A stretch of 64,000 nt of DNA from Actinomycetota bacterium (GCA_023382335.1 JAMCPM010000013.1:1-64000); one strand, 5' to 3'; positions 20,117 through 29,706 are shown, numbered from the stretch's first letter. The notes: generated by a model not told the origin, from the sequence alone. Made by a program: numbers and translations.

Positions 20117-20856
20117 TGACCGACTCCCCACAGACCGAAGCAACCCCCGTCCGGTTCGGGGTCGTGGTTTTTCCCGGCTCCAACTGCGACGCCGACGCCT
20201 ACGACGCCGTCAGTTCCTTCCCCGGCGCCGAGGCCCGCTACCTCTGGCACAAGGATACCGGGCTCGACGGGCTCGACTGCGTCATTCTTCCCGGTGGATT
20301 CTCTTACGGAGATTATCTGCGCTGCGGCGCTATCGCCCGCTTTTCCCCGATCATGACCGCGGTCAGGAACTTCGCCGACGCCGGCGGCCTGGTCATCGGC
20401 ATCTGCAACGGCTTCCAGATCTTGCTGGAAGCGGGGATGCTCCCGGGCGCCATGCACCAGAACGAGGGGCTCAAGTTCGTCTGCAAGCTGGTGAACCTGC
20501 GCGTGGAGAACGATGCGACGCCGTTCACGTCCGGATATGAAGCCGGACAGGTCATAAAGATCCCCATCGCCCACCACGAGGGCAACTATTTCATCGATAA
20601 TGTCGGCCTCGCCGAGCTCGAGGCCAACGACCAGATCGTCGTGCGTTATTGCGAAGGGAGCGGCCAGACCACCGCGGAGTCGAATCCCAACGGCTCGCTG
20701 GGCAACATCGCCGGCGTCTGCAACCGGGAAGGCAACGTCTTCGGCTTGATGCCTCATCCGGAACGTGTTTGTGACGCCGTCATCGGCGGCACCGACGGGC
20801 GCGGCGTCTTTGAGTCGATCATCTCCGCGATCGCCGCCAGGGCGGGCGCGCGATGA
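20116..20856 (+). CDS. purQ: FGAM synthase glutaminase subunit PurQ
   Basis: 246 aa of the class I glutamine amidotransferase fold: [13 protein letters not shown] at the N-terminus, [14 protein letters not shown], the nucleophile GICNGFQ and a C-terminal LMPHPER with the catalytic His. It supplies ammonia to PurL. The GTG start overlaps the purS TAG, indicating coupled translation. Confidence 0.96.
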   Translation: MTDSPQTEATPVRFGVVVFPGSNCDADAYDAVSSFPGAEARYLWHKDTGLDGLDCVILPGGFSYGDYLRCGAIARFSPIMTAVRNFADAGGLVIGICNGFQILLEAGMLPGAMHQNEGLKFVCKLVNLRVENDATPFTSGYEAGQVIKIPIAHHEGNYFIDNVGLAELEANDQIVVRYCEGSGQTTAESNPNGSLGNIAGVCNREGNVFGLMPHPERVCDAVIGGTDGRGVFESIISAIAARAGAR

Positions 20857-20890
20857 CGCCTGTAAAGTCAAATGTCATTCGGGAAGACTC

Positions 20891-23101
20891 ATGAGCGCCG
20901 ACCTCGACCAGAAACAGGCTTACGAGCTCCTCGGGCTCAAGAAGAAGGAATACGACGGCATCTGCAAGGCCATGGGCCGCGATCCCAACTACACCGAGCT
21001 GGCGGTGTTCTCGCTGATGTGGAGCGAGCACTGCGGCTATAAGCACTCGCGGCCGCTGCTGAAGAATCTTCCCACCGAGGGCGAGCGCATCCTCCAGGGG
21101 CCCGGCGAGAACGCCGGCATCATCGACATCGGCGGCGGCCTGGCCATCGCCATGAAGATCGAGAGCCACAACCATCCCTCCGCCATCGAGCCCTTCCAGG
21201 GCGCGGCCACCGGCATCGGCGGCATCGTCCGCGACATCTTCGCCATGGGAGCCCGTCCGATCGCCAACCTCGATCCGCTGCATTTCGGCTCGCTGGAAAA
21301 GGCGCGCCAGAAATTCCTGCTGGAAGGCGTGGTCGAGGGCATAGCTTCCTACGGCAACTGCATGGGCATACCCACCATCGCCGGCGAGATCCATTTCGAG
21401 GACGCCTACGAGGGCAACTGCCTCATCAACGTCATGTGCGTGGGGCTGGTGGAGCAGGACAAGATCTTACGCGCCAAGGCGGAAGGGCCCGGCAACCTGG
21501 TGGTGCTGATCGGCTCGACGACCGGCCGCGACGGCATCGGCGGCGCCAGCATCCTGGCGTCGGCCGAGTTCGACGAGACTGCCCAGGAGAAGCGTCCGAC
21601 CGTCCAGGTGGGCGATCCCTTCACCGAGAAGAAGCTGCTGGAGGCCTGCCTGGAGCTGCGCGACCGGGGCCTTCTTGTGGCGCTTCAGGATCTCGGCGCC
21701 GCCGGGCTTTCGAGCTCCTCCAGCGAGATGGCCAGCAAGGGCGGGGTCGGCATCGACATGGACATCTCCAAAGTTCCGCTGCGCGAGCAGGGCATGGAGC
21801 CTTTCGAGATCATGATCTCCGAATCGCAGGAACGGATGCTGGCGGTGATCACGCCCGAGCTCGAGGAAGAGGCGCTGGCGGTCTGCGACAAGTGGGATCT
21901 CGACGCCAACGTCATCGGCAGGGTCACCGACACCAGGAAACTGCGGGTCTTCATGGGCGACGAGCTGGTGGCTGACATGCCGGTGGACGCTCTTGTTGAT
22001 GAGGCGCCGACCTATGTTGTCGAGACTGTCCGGCCGGAACACGAGGTCGACGAGCCGCTTGCCGAGGATCATTACGCGCCGCCCTCAGACCTCAACGAGG
22101 TGCTGACAACCCTTTTGCGTTCCCCTAATATTTGTGACAAAAGCTGGGTCTACCGGCAGTACGACCACATGGTCCAGACCAACAACGCCCTCTGGCCGGG
22201 AGCCGAGGCCGCGGTGCTGCGCATCAAGGGCCGTGATACCGGCGTGGCGCTGACCACCGACGGCAACGGCCGCCGCTGCTACCTCGATCCGCGCCGGGGA
22301 GCCCGGGCTGCGGTCGCCGAGGCGGCGCGCAATCTTTCCTGCGCCGGGGCGAAACCTTTGGCCGTCACCAACTGTCTTAATTTTGGCAATCCTGAAAAGG
22401 GCGAGATCTACCACCAGTTCAAGGAAGCGGTCGAGGGCATGGCTGAGGCCTGCCTGGCGTTCGAAACGCCGGTTACCGGAGGCAACGTCAGTTTTTACAA
22501 CGAGAGCTTCGGACAGGCGATCTATCCCAATCCGGTCGTGGGCATGATGGGCCTGATCGAGGACGTCAAACTCACCGGCACCCCCGGATTCAAGCAGGAA
22601 GGCGACGCCGTGCTGCTGCTGGGCAACGCCCGGCCGGCGATCGACGGCTCCGAGTACCAGCTGCGGGTGCGCGGCGAGGTGGCGGGCCGCATACCCGATG
22701 TCGACCTGGAAATGGAAAAACAGCTGCAATTGCTCGTAAGAGAAGCTATCCTTGAAGGACTGGTGAAAAGCGCCCACGACGTCAGCGACGGCGGTCTGGC
22801 CTGCTGCCTGGCGGAGTCCGCCATCGACGGAGGCATCGGCGCCAGTATCGAGCTGACTTCCGATCAGCGCCCGGACCTGCTGCTGTTCGGCGAGGCTCCC
22901 GGGTTGATAGTGGTCACCGTCGGGGAAAAGGACCTGGAGCATTTCGCCCAGCTGGCGCTGGATCTGTCGGCCACGGTCATCGGCCGCGTCGGCGGGGACC
23001 GCCTGGTCATCAGGGCGGGCGGGGCCGAGCAGGTCAATCTGCCGGTGGCGCAGGCGGACCAGGCCTGGAGGACGGCGCTGGAAAACCTGGTGCACGGTTA
23101 G
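20891..23101 (+). CDS. purL: FGAM synthase large subunit PurL (small-type)
   Basis: The start at 20891 gives 736 aa beginning MSADLDQKQAYELLGLKKKE. SLMWSEHCGYKHS, MKIESHNHPSAIEPFQGAAT and HDVSDGGLACCLAE are diagnostic. It converts FGAR to FGAM with ATP and PurQ-derived ammonia. An upstream in-frame extension into purQ is spurious. The 34-base gap after purQ is the first sizeable one in this run. Confidence 0.96.
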   Translation: MSADLDQKQAYELLGLKKKEYDGICKAMGRDPNYTELAVFSLMWSEHCGYKHSRPLLKNLPTEGERILQGPGENAGIIDIGGGLAIAMKIESHNHPSAIEPFQGAATGIGGIVRDIFAMGARPIANLDPLHFGSLEKARQKFLLEGVVEGIASYGNCMGIPTIAGEIHFEDAYEGNCLINVMCVGLVEQDKILRAKAEGPGNLVVLIGSTTGRDGIGGASILASAEFDETAQEKRPTVQVGDPFTEKKLLEACLELRDRGLLVALQDLGAAGLSSSSSEMASKGGVGIDMDISKVPLREQGMEPFEIMISESQERMLAVITPELEEEALAVCDKWDLDANVIGRVTDTRKLRVFMGDELVADMPVDALVDEAPTYVVETVRPEHEVDEPLAEDHYAPPSDLNEVLTTLLRSPNICDKSWVYRQYDHMVQTNNALWPGAEAAVLRIKGRDTGVALTTDGNGRRCYLDPRRGARAAVAEAARNLSCAGAKPLAVTNCLNFGNPEKGEIYHQFKEAVEGMAEACLAFETPVTGGNVSFYNESFGQAIYPNPVVGMMGLIEDVKLTGTPGFKQEGDAVLLLGNARPAIDGSEYQLRVRGEVAGRIPDVDLEMEKQLQLLVREAILEGLVKSAHDVSDGGLACCLAESAIDGGIGASIELTSDQRPDLLLFGEAPGLIVVTVGEKDLEHFAQLALDLSATVIGRVGGDRLVIRAGGAEQVNLPVAQADQAWRTALENLVHG

Positions 23102-23106
23102 ACGAA

Positions 23107-23161
23107 ATGGTGCGCGTAAACAACATGGTGCGCAATTAACAACATGTTGCGCAAATAACAT
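23107..23161 (+). repeat. Three near-identical 18-19 bp repeats before purF
   Basis: The core ATGGTGCGC occurs at 23107 and 23125, and ATGTTGCGC at 23144, each followed by an AAC-rich spacer. The last copy ends one base before the purF ATG. They fill the whole purL-purF gap and contain no obvious RBS other than these repeats. They could be protein-binding sites or the result of local slippage. Confidence 0.75.
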
Positions 23162-24748
23162 ATGTCAGACGAATTGACAAAAGGGTGTAAGGGTATCAAC
23201 GATTTCGAGCACGACAAGCCGGAGGAAGCCTGCGGTGTTTTCGGCACAGTCGCTCCCGGGCGGGAAGTCAGCCGCCTGACCTTCTTCGCCCTCTTCGCGC
23301 TGCAGCATCGCGGCCAGGAGAGCGCCGGCATCGCCGTCGACGACAACGGTCATCTCACCGCCATCAAGGACATGGGCCTGGTATCGCAGATCTTCAATGA
23401 ACAGACCCTCAAGAGCCTTCCCGGGCAGGCGGCCATCGGCCACGTCCGCTATTCCACCACCGGCTCCACTCATTGGGCCAATGCCCAGCCGGTGTGCCTG
23501 GAAAGAAACGGCCATACGCTGGCTGTGGCGCATAACGGCAACATCGTCAACACCGCCGAGTTGCGCGAGATGATGGGGCCGCAGGGACTCAAGCTTAATT
23601 CAACCAGCGACAGCGAGCTGCTGGCGCGGCTGATCGCCAACGACCCCGCCGAGGACATCCGTGACGCCGTGGCCGAGAGCATACCCAAGATCAAGGGCGC
23701 TTTCTCGGTGGTGCTGCTCAGTCAGGGCGCCGTGGTCGGATTCCGCGACCCCTGGGGAGTGCGCCCGCTTTGCGTCGGCAAGCTGGATGACGGCAACTAC
23801 GCGCTGGCTTCCGAGAGCTGCGCGCTGGATATCATCGGCGCCGAGTTCCTGCAGGAGATCGAGCCGGGGCAGATGGCCGTCATCACCGAGGGCAACCTCG
23901 AGCTGCGCCAGGTGGTCGAGCCCGCCGAGCGGCAGGGCTTCTGCATCTTTGAATACATTTATTTCGCGCGGCCCGACTCCAACCTGGGCGGACTGAACGT
24001 CTCCCTGGCGCGCAACCGCATGGGCGAGGAGCTCGCCCGCGAGTCGCTGGTCGAGGCCGACATGGTCATCCCCATCCCCGACACCGGCACGCCGGCGGCG
24101 ATCGGCTTCGCCCGCGCCAGCGGCGTTCCCTACGGCGAGGGGCTGATAAAGAACAGATATGTGGGCCGGACCTTCATCCAGCCCGACCAGGACTTGAGGC
24201 AGCACGGCATCAGGGTCAAGCTCAATCCTCTGAGCGAGGCCATCCGCGGCAAGAGCCTGGTTGTCGTCGACGATTCGATCGTGCGCGGCAACACCACGCG
24301 CAAACTGGTGAAGATGCTCTACGAATCCGGCGCCACCGAGGTGCACCTGCGCATCAGTTCGCCGCCGATCACCCATCCCTGTTTTTATGGCATCGATACC
24401 TCGACCAGCACCGAGCTCATCGCTTCGGAGCAGACAGTCGAGCAGATCCGGCAACAGGTCGGCGCCGATTCCCTGGAATACATCTCCCTGGAAGGGCTGC
24501 AGCGCGCCGTCGGCAAACCCGCCGAGAATTTTTGCCGCGCCTGTTTCACCGGGCGCTACCCGGTGGAGGTCCCCGACCTGCGCAAGATGAGCAAGCACCG
24601 CTTCGAGCAGGTCGAGAAGGAGAACGGCAACGGCAAGGCCAAGGAAGCGGCGGGAAGCGCCAAAGCCGGCGGCAATGGCGGCAAGCCAAAAAACGGCAAG
24701 GCTTCCAGGGAACCAGGCGGCAAGACCAAAAAGGAGTCGGTGGCATAG
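23162..24748 (+). CDS. purF: Amidophosphoribosyltransferase with Lys/Gly-rich C-terminal tail
   Basis: 528 aa. The Ntn-hydrolase propeptide is MSDELTKGCKGINDFEHDKP, and cleavage would expose Cys at EEACGVFG. The PRPP-binding loop is VVVDDSIVRGNTT, and four cysteines typical of iron-sulfur PurF are present (for example FCRACFTG). It performs the first committed purine step. The last 50 or so residues (NGNGKAKEAAGSAKAGGNGG onward) are a disordered Lys/Gly/Asn-rich tail not usual in the family. The stop overlaps the likely purM start. Confidence 0.95.
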   Translation: MSDELTKGCKGINDFEHDKPEEACGVFGTVAPGREVSRLTFFALFALQHRGQESAGIAVDDNGHLTAIKDMGLVSQIFNEQTLKSLPGQAAIGHVRYSTTGSTHWANAQPVCLERNGHTLAVAHNGNIVNTAELREMMGPQGLKLNSTSDSELLARLIANDPAEDIRDAVAESIPKIKGAFSVVLLSQGAVVGFRDPWGVRPLCVGKLDDGNYALASESCALDIIGAEFLQEIEPGQMAVITEGNLELRQVVEPAERQGFCIFEYIYFARPDSNLGGLNVSLARNRMGEELARESLVEADMVIPIPDTGTPAAIGFARASGVPYGEGLIKNRYVGRTFIQPDQDLRQHGIRVKLNPLSEAIRGKSLVVVDDSIVRGNTTRKLVKMLYESGATEVHLRISSPPITHPCFYGIDTSTSTELIASEQTVEQIRQQVGADSLEYISLEGLQRAVGKPAENFCRACFTGRYPVEVPDLRKMSKHRFEQVEKENGNGKAKEAAGSAKAGGNGGKPKNGKASREPGGKTKKESVA

Positions 24749-25773
24749 AAGATTCCCCGAAAGGCAAGCCGCTCACCTACGCCGGAGCCGGCGTCAACAT
24801 CGATGCCGGCGCCGAGGTCGTGGACAGGATTCGCTCCGCGGTAGCCTCCACAATCGGGGATCTCAACGTCATCGGCGGCCTGGGCGGTTTCGCCGGGCTG
24901 CTGGAGCTGCCTACCATGAAGAACCCGGTGCTGGTCTCCGCGGCTGACGGCGTCGGCACCAAGGTCCTCATCGCCGAAGCGCTCGGCATCTACGACACCG
25001 TCGGCATCGACCTCGTGGCCATGTCGGTAAACGATCTGCTGGTCACGGGCGCCCGCCCGCTCTTCTTCCTCGATTATCTCGCCGTCGGCAAACTCGAACC
25101 CGAAAAGGCGGCCTCGCTGGTCGAAGGCGTGGCCGAGGGCTGCCGCCAGTCCGGCTGTGCGCTGCTGGGCGGCGAGACCGCCGAGATGCCCGACCTCTAC
25201 CAGGGCGGCCATTTCGACCTGGCGGGCTTTGCCGTGGGCGCGGTTGAAAGAGACGCGATCATCAACGGCAGCCGCGTCGAGGCCGGGGACGTGGTCATCG
25301 GTCTGCCCTCCAGCGGCGTCCACAGCAACGGCTTCTCGCTGGTAAGAAGAATACTCGAGGTCAACAAGATCGGCTACGCCGACAAGCTGGAAGGCTTCGA
25401 AGCCGCCGGCGGCGTCGGCGCCGCCCTGCTCACCCCAACAAAAATTTATGCCCGCGACGTGGCCGCCCTGATGGCGGCCGCCGACGTGCGGGCCATGGCG
25501 CATATCACCGGCGGCGGCCTGGCCGAGAACCTGGTGCGGGTCATCCCCGGCGGGCTGCTGGCGCGCGTCGAGCGCTCCCGGTGGCAGGTGCCCGCCCTCT
25601 TTGATACTCTTCAGCGGCTGGGCAATGTCCAGTCCAACGAGATGTTCAGGACCTTTAACATGGGCATCGGCTATGTCGTGGTCGTGCCGGCGGCGGATGA
25701 GGCCAAGGCCCTCGCCGCGGTTTCCGGCGCGACGCGTATCGGAGAGGTGATCGTGGGTGACAGGCAGTCGTAA
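24745..25773 (+). CDS. purM: Phosphoribosylformylglycinamidine cyclo-ligase, apparent ATA start
   Basis: The protein (GKPLTYAGAGVNIDAGAEVV, then VSAADGVGTK and GGETAEMPDLY) is an intact AIR synthetase of 342 aa. No ATG, GTG or TTG exists in frame between deep inside purF and the first conserved residues. The only RBS (AAGGAG, 24730s) lies eight bases before an ATA at 24745, which overlaps the purF TAG as ATAG, where ATGA would be ordinary. I therefore place the start at ATA. A sequencing error or a distant internal start in purF are the alternatives. Confidence 0.88.
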   Translation: MEDSPKGKPLTYAGAGVNIDAGAEVVDRIRSAVASTIGDLNVIGGLGGFAGLLELPTMKNPVLVSAADGVGTKVLIAEALGIYDTVGIDLVAMSVNDLLVTGARPLFFLDYLAVGKLEPEKAASLVEGVAEGCRQSGCALLGGETAEMPDLYQGGHFDLAGFAVGAVERDAIINGSRVEAGDVVIGLPSSGVHSNGFSLVRRILEVNKIGYADKLEGFEAAGGVGAALLTPTKIYARDVAALMAAADVRAMAHITGGGLAENLVRVIPGGLLARVERSRWQVPALFDTLQRLGNVQSNEMFRTFNMGIGYVVVVPAADEAKALAAVSGATRIGEVIVGDRQS

Positions 25774-26410
25774 TTTCCGGCTGGGCGTGCTGGTCTCAGG
25801 ATCCGGCTCCAACCTGCAATCCATAATCGACACACTCCACCAGGGGCGCGGCGACATCGAGGTCGCCCTGGTCGTCAGCGACAACAACAAGGCCCGCGGG
25901 CTCGCCCGGGCCGCCGAGGCCGGCATTCCCACCGCGGTTTTTCCCATCATCGATTTCCAGGACAGAGTCGAGCACGACGAGGCCATGGCCGCCGAGCTGG
26001 AGCGCCACGACGTCGACCTGGTGGTGCTGGCGGGATACATGATGCTGGTGACGCGGGGCCTGCTGGACCGCTTCCCCAACCGGGTCATCAACCTGCATCC
26101 CTCGCTGCTGCCCTCGTTCCCGGGGGCTACTCCCATCGAGGACACCATGGATTACGGTGCCAGGGTGACCGGCGTGACGGTGCACTTTGTGGACGAAGGG
26201 GCCGACACCGGGCCGATAATTCTTCAAGAACCGGTGGAAATTAAATATAATGACACGGTCGATAGCCTGCGCAACCGGATCCACGAGGTGGAGCACCGCC
26301 TTCTGCCGCAGGCCATAGAACTGATTGCCTCCGGACGGGTCGGCTTTGACAGCGAAAACCCGCGCCGGGTTATAGTGACATCCATGCCGCAACCGGGGAG
26401 GAAGTCTTGA
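25757..26410 (+). CDS. purN: Phosphoribosylglycinamide formyltransferase
   Basis: 217 aa with LGVLVSGSGSNLQSIID at the start, VVLAGYMMLVT, and the catalytic block HPSLLPSFPGATPIEDTMDYG, which contains the key His and Asp residues. It uses 10-formyl-THF. The GTG start lies inside the last codons of purM, overlapping by 17 bases. Confidence 0.96.
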   Translation: MTGSRNFRLGVLVSGSGSNLQSIIDTLHQGRGDIEVALVVSDNNKARGLARAAEAGIPTAVFPIIDFQDRVEHDEAMAAELERHDVDLVVLAGYMMLVTRGLLDRFPNRVINLHPSLLPSFPGATPIEDTMDYGARVTGVTVHFVDEGADTGPIILQEPVEIKYNDTVDSLRNRIHEVEHRLLPQAIELIASGRVGFDSENPRRVIVTSMPQPGRKS

Positions 26411-27948
26411 AAGTTAAACGAGCACTTGTATCCGTTTCCAACAAGATCGGTCTGGACAAGTTCGCCAAATCGCTGACCGATCTTGGCGTTGAGATAATCT
26501 CCACCGGCGGCACCGCCAAGTTCCTCACGGACAAGGGCGTTCCCGTCACCGGCATCAGCGAGGTTACCGGCTTTCCGGAAATACTTGGCGGGCGTGTGAA
26601 GACGCTGCATCCCAACATCCACGCCGGCCTGCTGGCCGATCGCGACAATCACGAGCACATGCTGACACTGAAAGAGCAGGGTATCAAAACGATCGACATG
26701 GTCGTCGTCAGCCTCTATCCTTTTGAAGAAGTAGCCGGGCGCCGCGGCGTCGATGAGTCCGAGGTCATCGAGAACATCGATATCGGCGGGCCGACGATGA
26801 TCCGGGCGGCGTCGAAGAACTTCAAGGGCGTGGCCGTGGTCACCGACCCGCGCCGCTACGGCGAGATCGTCGAGGAGATGAAGGCCAACGACAACCAGCT
26901 GAGCCTCGACACCCTGCGCGACCTGGCCACCCAGGCCTTTCACACCACCGCGCATTACGATTTTGTCATCGCCAACTGGTTCAGCGAGGGAGTCTCCGAC
27001 TTCCCGCCCTTCATGCTGCTCGATTTCGAGAAGGTACAGGACCTCAAGTACGGCGAGAACCCGCACCAGCGCGCCGCCTATTACGCCGAGGTCAACGCCC
27101 GGCGGCATCTGCTCTCACGAGTCACCCAGCTTCATGGCATCGAGCTCAGCTACAACAATCTGCTCGACCTGAATGCCTCCCGCGAGCTGCTGCGAGAGTT
27201 CACGCTGCCGGCCGCGGTCATCATCAAGCACAACAATCCCTGCGGCGTCGCCGTGGCCGAGGACATCGGCACCGCCTACCGCAAGGCGCTTGCCGCCGAT
27301 CCCATCAGCGCCTTCGGCTCGGTGGTGGCGCTGAACCGCATCGTCGACGAGGAACTGGCCGAGACCCTGGCCAAGAAATTCATAGAAGTACTGTTCGCGC
27401 CCGGCTATGTCGCCGAGGCCGTCGAGATCCTGACCCAGAAGGAAAGGATCAGGCTGCTTGTCAACGAGGAGCGTCGCAAGGCGATCACCGGCGAGCCCGC
27501 CTACCGTCAGGTCATGGGCGGCATGCTGGTGCAGGACAAGGATTCCGGCATCGACGAGCGCGACGGCATGGGAGTGGTCACCAAGCGGCACCCGACCGAG
27601 AAGGAATGGGGCGACGCCATGTTCGCCTGGAGGGTAGCCAAGCACGTGCGCTCCAACGCCATCGTGCTGGCCAATAACCTGCAGACCATCGGCATCGGCG
27701 CCGGCCAGATGAGCCGCGTCGACTCGATGAACATCGCCCTGGATAAAGCCCAGGGAGAGCTGCAGGGAGCGGCGGTCGGCTCAGACGCCTTCTTCCCCTT
27801 CACCGACGCGCTGGACCTGGCTATCCCCAAGGGGATCACCGTGGTCATCCAGCCGGGCGGCGCCAAGCGCGACGAGGAAGTCATCAAGCTCTGCGACGAG
27901 CACGACCTGGCGATGATCTTCACCAGGACGCGGCATTTTCTGCACTAG
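26407..27948 (+). CDS. purH: Bifunctional AICAR formyltransferase/IMP cyclohydrolase
   Basis: 513 aa with the N-terminal cyclohydrolase part (RALVSVSNKIGLDKFAKSL, GRVKTLHPNIHAGLLADR) and the C-terminal formyltransferase part (IIKHNNPCG, then GAGQMSRVDS). It completes IMP synthesis. A TTG start overlaps the purN TGA as TTGA. The stop overlaps the stop of the convergent lipoprotein gene. Confidence 0.96.
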   Translation: MKVKRALVSVSNKIGLDKFAKSLTDLGVEIISTGGTAKFLTDKGVPVTGISEVTGFPEILGGRVKTLHPNIHAGLLADRDNHEHMLTLKEQGIKTIDMVVVSLYPFEEVAGRRGVDESEVIENIDIGGPTMIRAASKNFKGVAVVTDPRRYGEIVEEMKANDNQLSLDTLRDLATQAFHTTAHYDFVIANWFSEGVSDFPPFMLLDFEKVQDLKYGENPHQRAAYYAEVNARRHLLSRVTQLHGIELSYNNLLDLNASRELLREFTLPAAVIIKHNNPCGVAVAEDIGTAYRKALAADPISAFGSVVALNRIVDEELAETLAKKFIEVLFAPGYVAEAVEILTQKERIRLLVNEERRKAITGEPAYRQVMGGMLVQDKDSGIDERDGMGVVTKRHPTEKEWGDAMFAWRVAKHVRSNAIVLANNLQTIGIGAGQMSRVDSMNIALDKAQGELQGAAVGSDAFFPFTDALDLAIPKGITVVIQPGGAKRDEEVIKLCDEHDLAMIFTRTRHFLH

Positions 27949-29015
27949 CCCGCTTGCCGCGCCGTCGGCTTGGCTGTGTCGAAGCCGTCGTTGGCGATGT
28001 CCTTGAACGGTATCGACTTTTCCGGGGCGGCGATATTGAAGTCCTCGCCGAGGCGTGACACGTCGGCGGTGCCGCTGAAGTTGAAGGTGACCGGCTCGAT
28101 GCTCTGATCGGGTGCGGCCTCTCCCATCGCCGCCATCATCTCACCCATGTTGAAGCTCATGCTTCCCGCCATCCGGCGCACCTGCATGTCGCCGTCCACC
28201 CAGTACTCGATCTGCATCTTGTCGTACATGGTCGTGTACAGTTTCTTCACCTGGTCGATATCGGAATACCCGTCGGCGCCGACGCTGGGCCCCGGTTGGC
28301 TGAAGCCGCATTTCTGCATTTTCGCGTACGACTCGTCGAGCTTGTCCGCCATCCTGCTTCCATCCAGAGTCGCCCTGAAATGACGGGTGGAGACACCGTC
28401 GATGTCTTCTGCGGGCAGTTCTTCGATATCCTTGAAGGAATCTCCCGTGAGGGAATTCACCTGGGCGCCCTCTCCGGGGCCGGCTTCGTACAGGCAACTG
28501 AAATCCATGCCGCTTGAATTTGGAATATCGCCGGGCGACATGCTGAACCAGCTGCCGGCCATCTTCATGTAGAAGGTGTCCTTGATCACGACCAGCTCCA
28601 TCCCCTTGAGCATCTGTGTCATCATGCCCGCCGAGAGCGCACGCTGGGCCTCGTTGCCGCCGGCTCCTTTCGACCTGGTGATAACATCCTCGAGTCCGTT
28701 GATGTTGAGGTCATACATCTTCATCCTGACGTTGGCGGGATCGCGCAGATCCATGTCGGCCTGGCCGCTTACCGTCAGTTTCATCGGGATGAGCCCGGCA
28801 AGATCCTTGTCGGAGACCGGCCCGGTGCTGGTCAGTTCCAGGGCGCCGTTCATCTGCATGTGATATGACTTGGCGCTGGAGAACTGCACCGTGGCCTTGT
28901 CAAGAGCCTCGGCGGCGCTTGCCTGGGGTTCGCTGCAGGCGGAGATGATGGTGAGGCAGGAAAACAGAACCGCTGCCACCAGGGATGCTGCGATCACGGC
29001 CGGGACTCTTCTCAC
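27945..29015 (-). CDS. Lipoprotein of LppX/DUF6612-like type
   Basis: 356 aa with a signal peptide and lipobox (CLTIISAC). A long beta-rich domain follows, in which KSYHMQMNGALEL and later QIEYWVDGDMQVRRMAG recall LppX/LprG-type lipid-binding folds. The middle contains IKDTFYMKMAGSWFSM. It probably sits on the outer face of the membrane. Convergent with purH, overlapping by stop codons. Family assignment is by overall pattern only. Confidence 0.7.
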   Translation of the reverse strand: MRRVPAVIAASLVAAVLFSCLTIISACSEPQASAAEALDKATVQFSSAKSYHMQMNGALELTSTGPVSDKDLAGLIPMKLTVSGQADMDLRDPANVRMKMYDLNINGLEDVITRSKGAGGNEAQRALSAGMMTQMLKGMELVVIKDTFYMKMAGSWFSMSPGDIPNSSGMDFSCLYEAGPGEGAQVNSLTGDSFKDIEELPAEDIDGVSTRHFRATLDGSRMADKLDESYAKMQKCGFSQPGPSVGADGYSDIDQVKKLYTTMYDKMQIEYWVDGDMQVRRMAGSMSFNMGEMMAAMGEAAPDQSIEPVTFNFSGTADVSRLGEDFNIAAPEKSIPFKDIANDGFDTAKPTARQAG

Positions 29016-29268
29016 GGGGGCTCCTTTTTTGTATTCTTGCCAGCAGGTTTGTTAATCGTATTACTGTTCGACTCATATATCAAAAGGTTTCAGCCGGGCG
29101 GCCCACCGGGAAGATGGAGGAAGGAAGGCCGGTGTCCAATCCTGGGAGAACGTGGGGGATTTGACCGGAAGTCTGCCCGGATTCGGCGGCTGGACGCTGG
29201 TTTGCCCGTTTGGGGGGCTGCTGGTACACTATGTTGTCCGCGAAGCAGTGGATGATATCCGGTTTTGT

Positions 29269-29344
29269 GGGCCGTTAGCTCAGTTGGTAGAGCACCGGAC
29301 TTTTAATCCGGGTGTCACTGGTTCGAGCCCAGTACGGCTCACCA
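29269..29344 (+). tRNA. tRNA-Lys (TTT)
   Basis: A 76-nt cloverleaf including encoded CCA. The acceptor GGGCCGT pairs with ACGGCTC with one G-U. The anticodon loop CTTTTAA lies within a CCGGA/TCCGG stem, and the T arm has GGTTCGAGCCC. The anticodon TTT reads Lys codons. Confidence 0.97.
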
Positions 29345-29352
29345 TATTACCC

Positions 29353-29428
29353 GCCCCCATCGTCTAGTGGCCCAGGACACCGCCCTTTCAAGGCGGCGGC
29401 GCGGATTCGAATTCCGCTGGGGGCACCA
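29353..29428 (+). tRNA. tRNA-Glu (TTC)
   Basis: A 76-nt cloverleaf with CCA. The acceptor GCCCCCA pairs with TGGGGGC, the anticodon stem CCGCC/GGCGG encloses CTTTCAA, and the T loop is GATTCGAATTC. Eight bases follow tRNA-Lys, so the two are co-transcribed. Confidence 0.97.
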
Positions 29429-29433
29429 AATAC

Positions 29434-29530
29434 GTTGTTCCTGATTCCTTGTTCCAGGTTCCTGGTTTAACCCTCCGGAACCGGGAACAAGGAGCTAACC
29501 AGGAACTAGAAACCAGGAACCAGGAACATC
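29434..29530 (+). repeat. Second GTTCC/GGAAC heptad inverted array
   Basis: GTTCC-type units (29434-29470) face GGAAC-type units (29478-29527) around a CCCTCCGGAACCGGG centre. This is the same kind of array as at 901-983 and fills the gap between tRNA-Glu and tRNA-Val. Confidence 0.75.
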
Positions 29531-29537
29531 GGTTTTT

Positions 29538-29613
29538 GGGCGATTAGCTCAGCTGGGAGAGCACCTGCCTTACAAGCAGGGGGTCGGTGGTTCGAGCCCG
29601 CCATCGCCCACCA
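29538..29613 (+). tRNA. tRNA-Val (TAC), integration target
   Basis: A 76-nt cloverleaf with CCA. The acceptor GGGCGAT pairs with ATCGCCC, the anticodon stem CCTGC/GCAGG encloses CTTACAA, and the anticodon is TAC. Its last 51 bases are repeated at 36263-36313, so the gene is the attachment site of the element that follows. The tRNA remains intact. Confidence 0.97.
29563..29613 (+). repeat. attL of element 1 (3' part of tRNA-Val)
   Basis: A 51-base direct repeat identical to 36263-36313. It runs from the anticodon stem to the CCA end of tRNA-Val, the standard crossover region for tRNA-targeting tyrosine integrases. Confidence 0.93.
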
Positions 29614-29685
29614 TCACTTTTTACCTGCTATAGCCACTATTTTAGCTTTTGGCAATAACGTTAATTGGTATACCCCTAACCTTGT

Positions 29686-29706
29686 TTCCCCACACTATTC
29701 CCCACA
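29686..29706 (+). promoter_or_regulatory. Arm-type repeat near attL (paired CCCCACA sites)
   Basis: Two CCCCACA units form a 21-base block that recurs with one mismatch at 36126-36146, just inside the other end of the element. Matching repeats near both ends are typical integrase arm-binding sites. Confidence 0.6.

Noticed and set aside
23101-23161. Purine riboswitch or CRISPR-like array before purF
   Set aside because: No conserved purine aptamer core is visible, and three degenerate units without spacers of constant length are not a CRISPR.
24556-26148. 530-aa minus-strand frame opposite purF-purM-purN
   Set aside because: Shadow of conserved purine genes; composition is a reverse-complement artefact.
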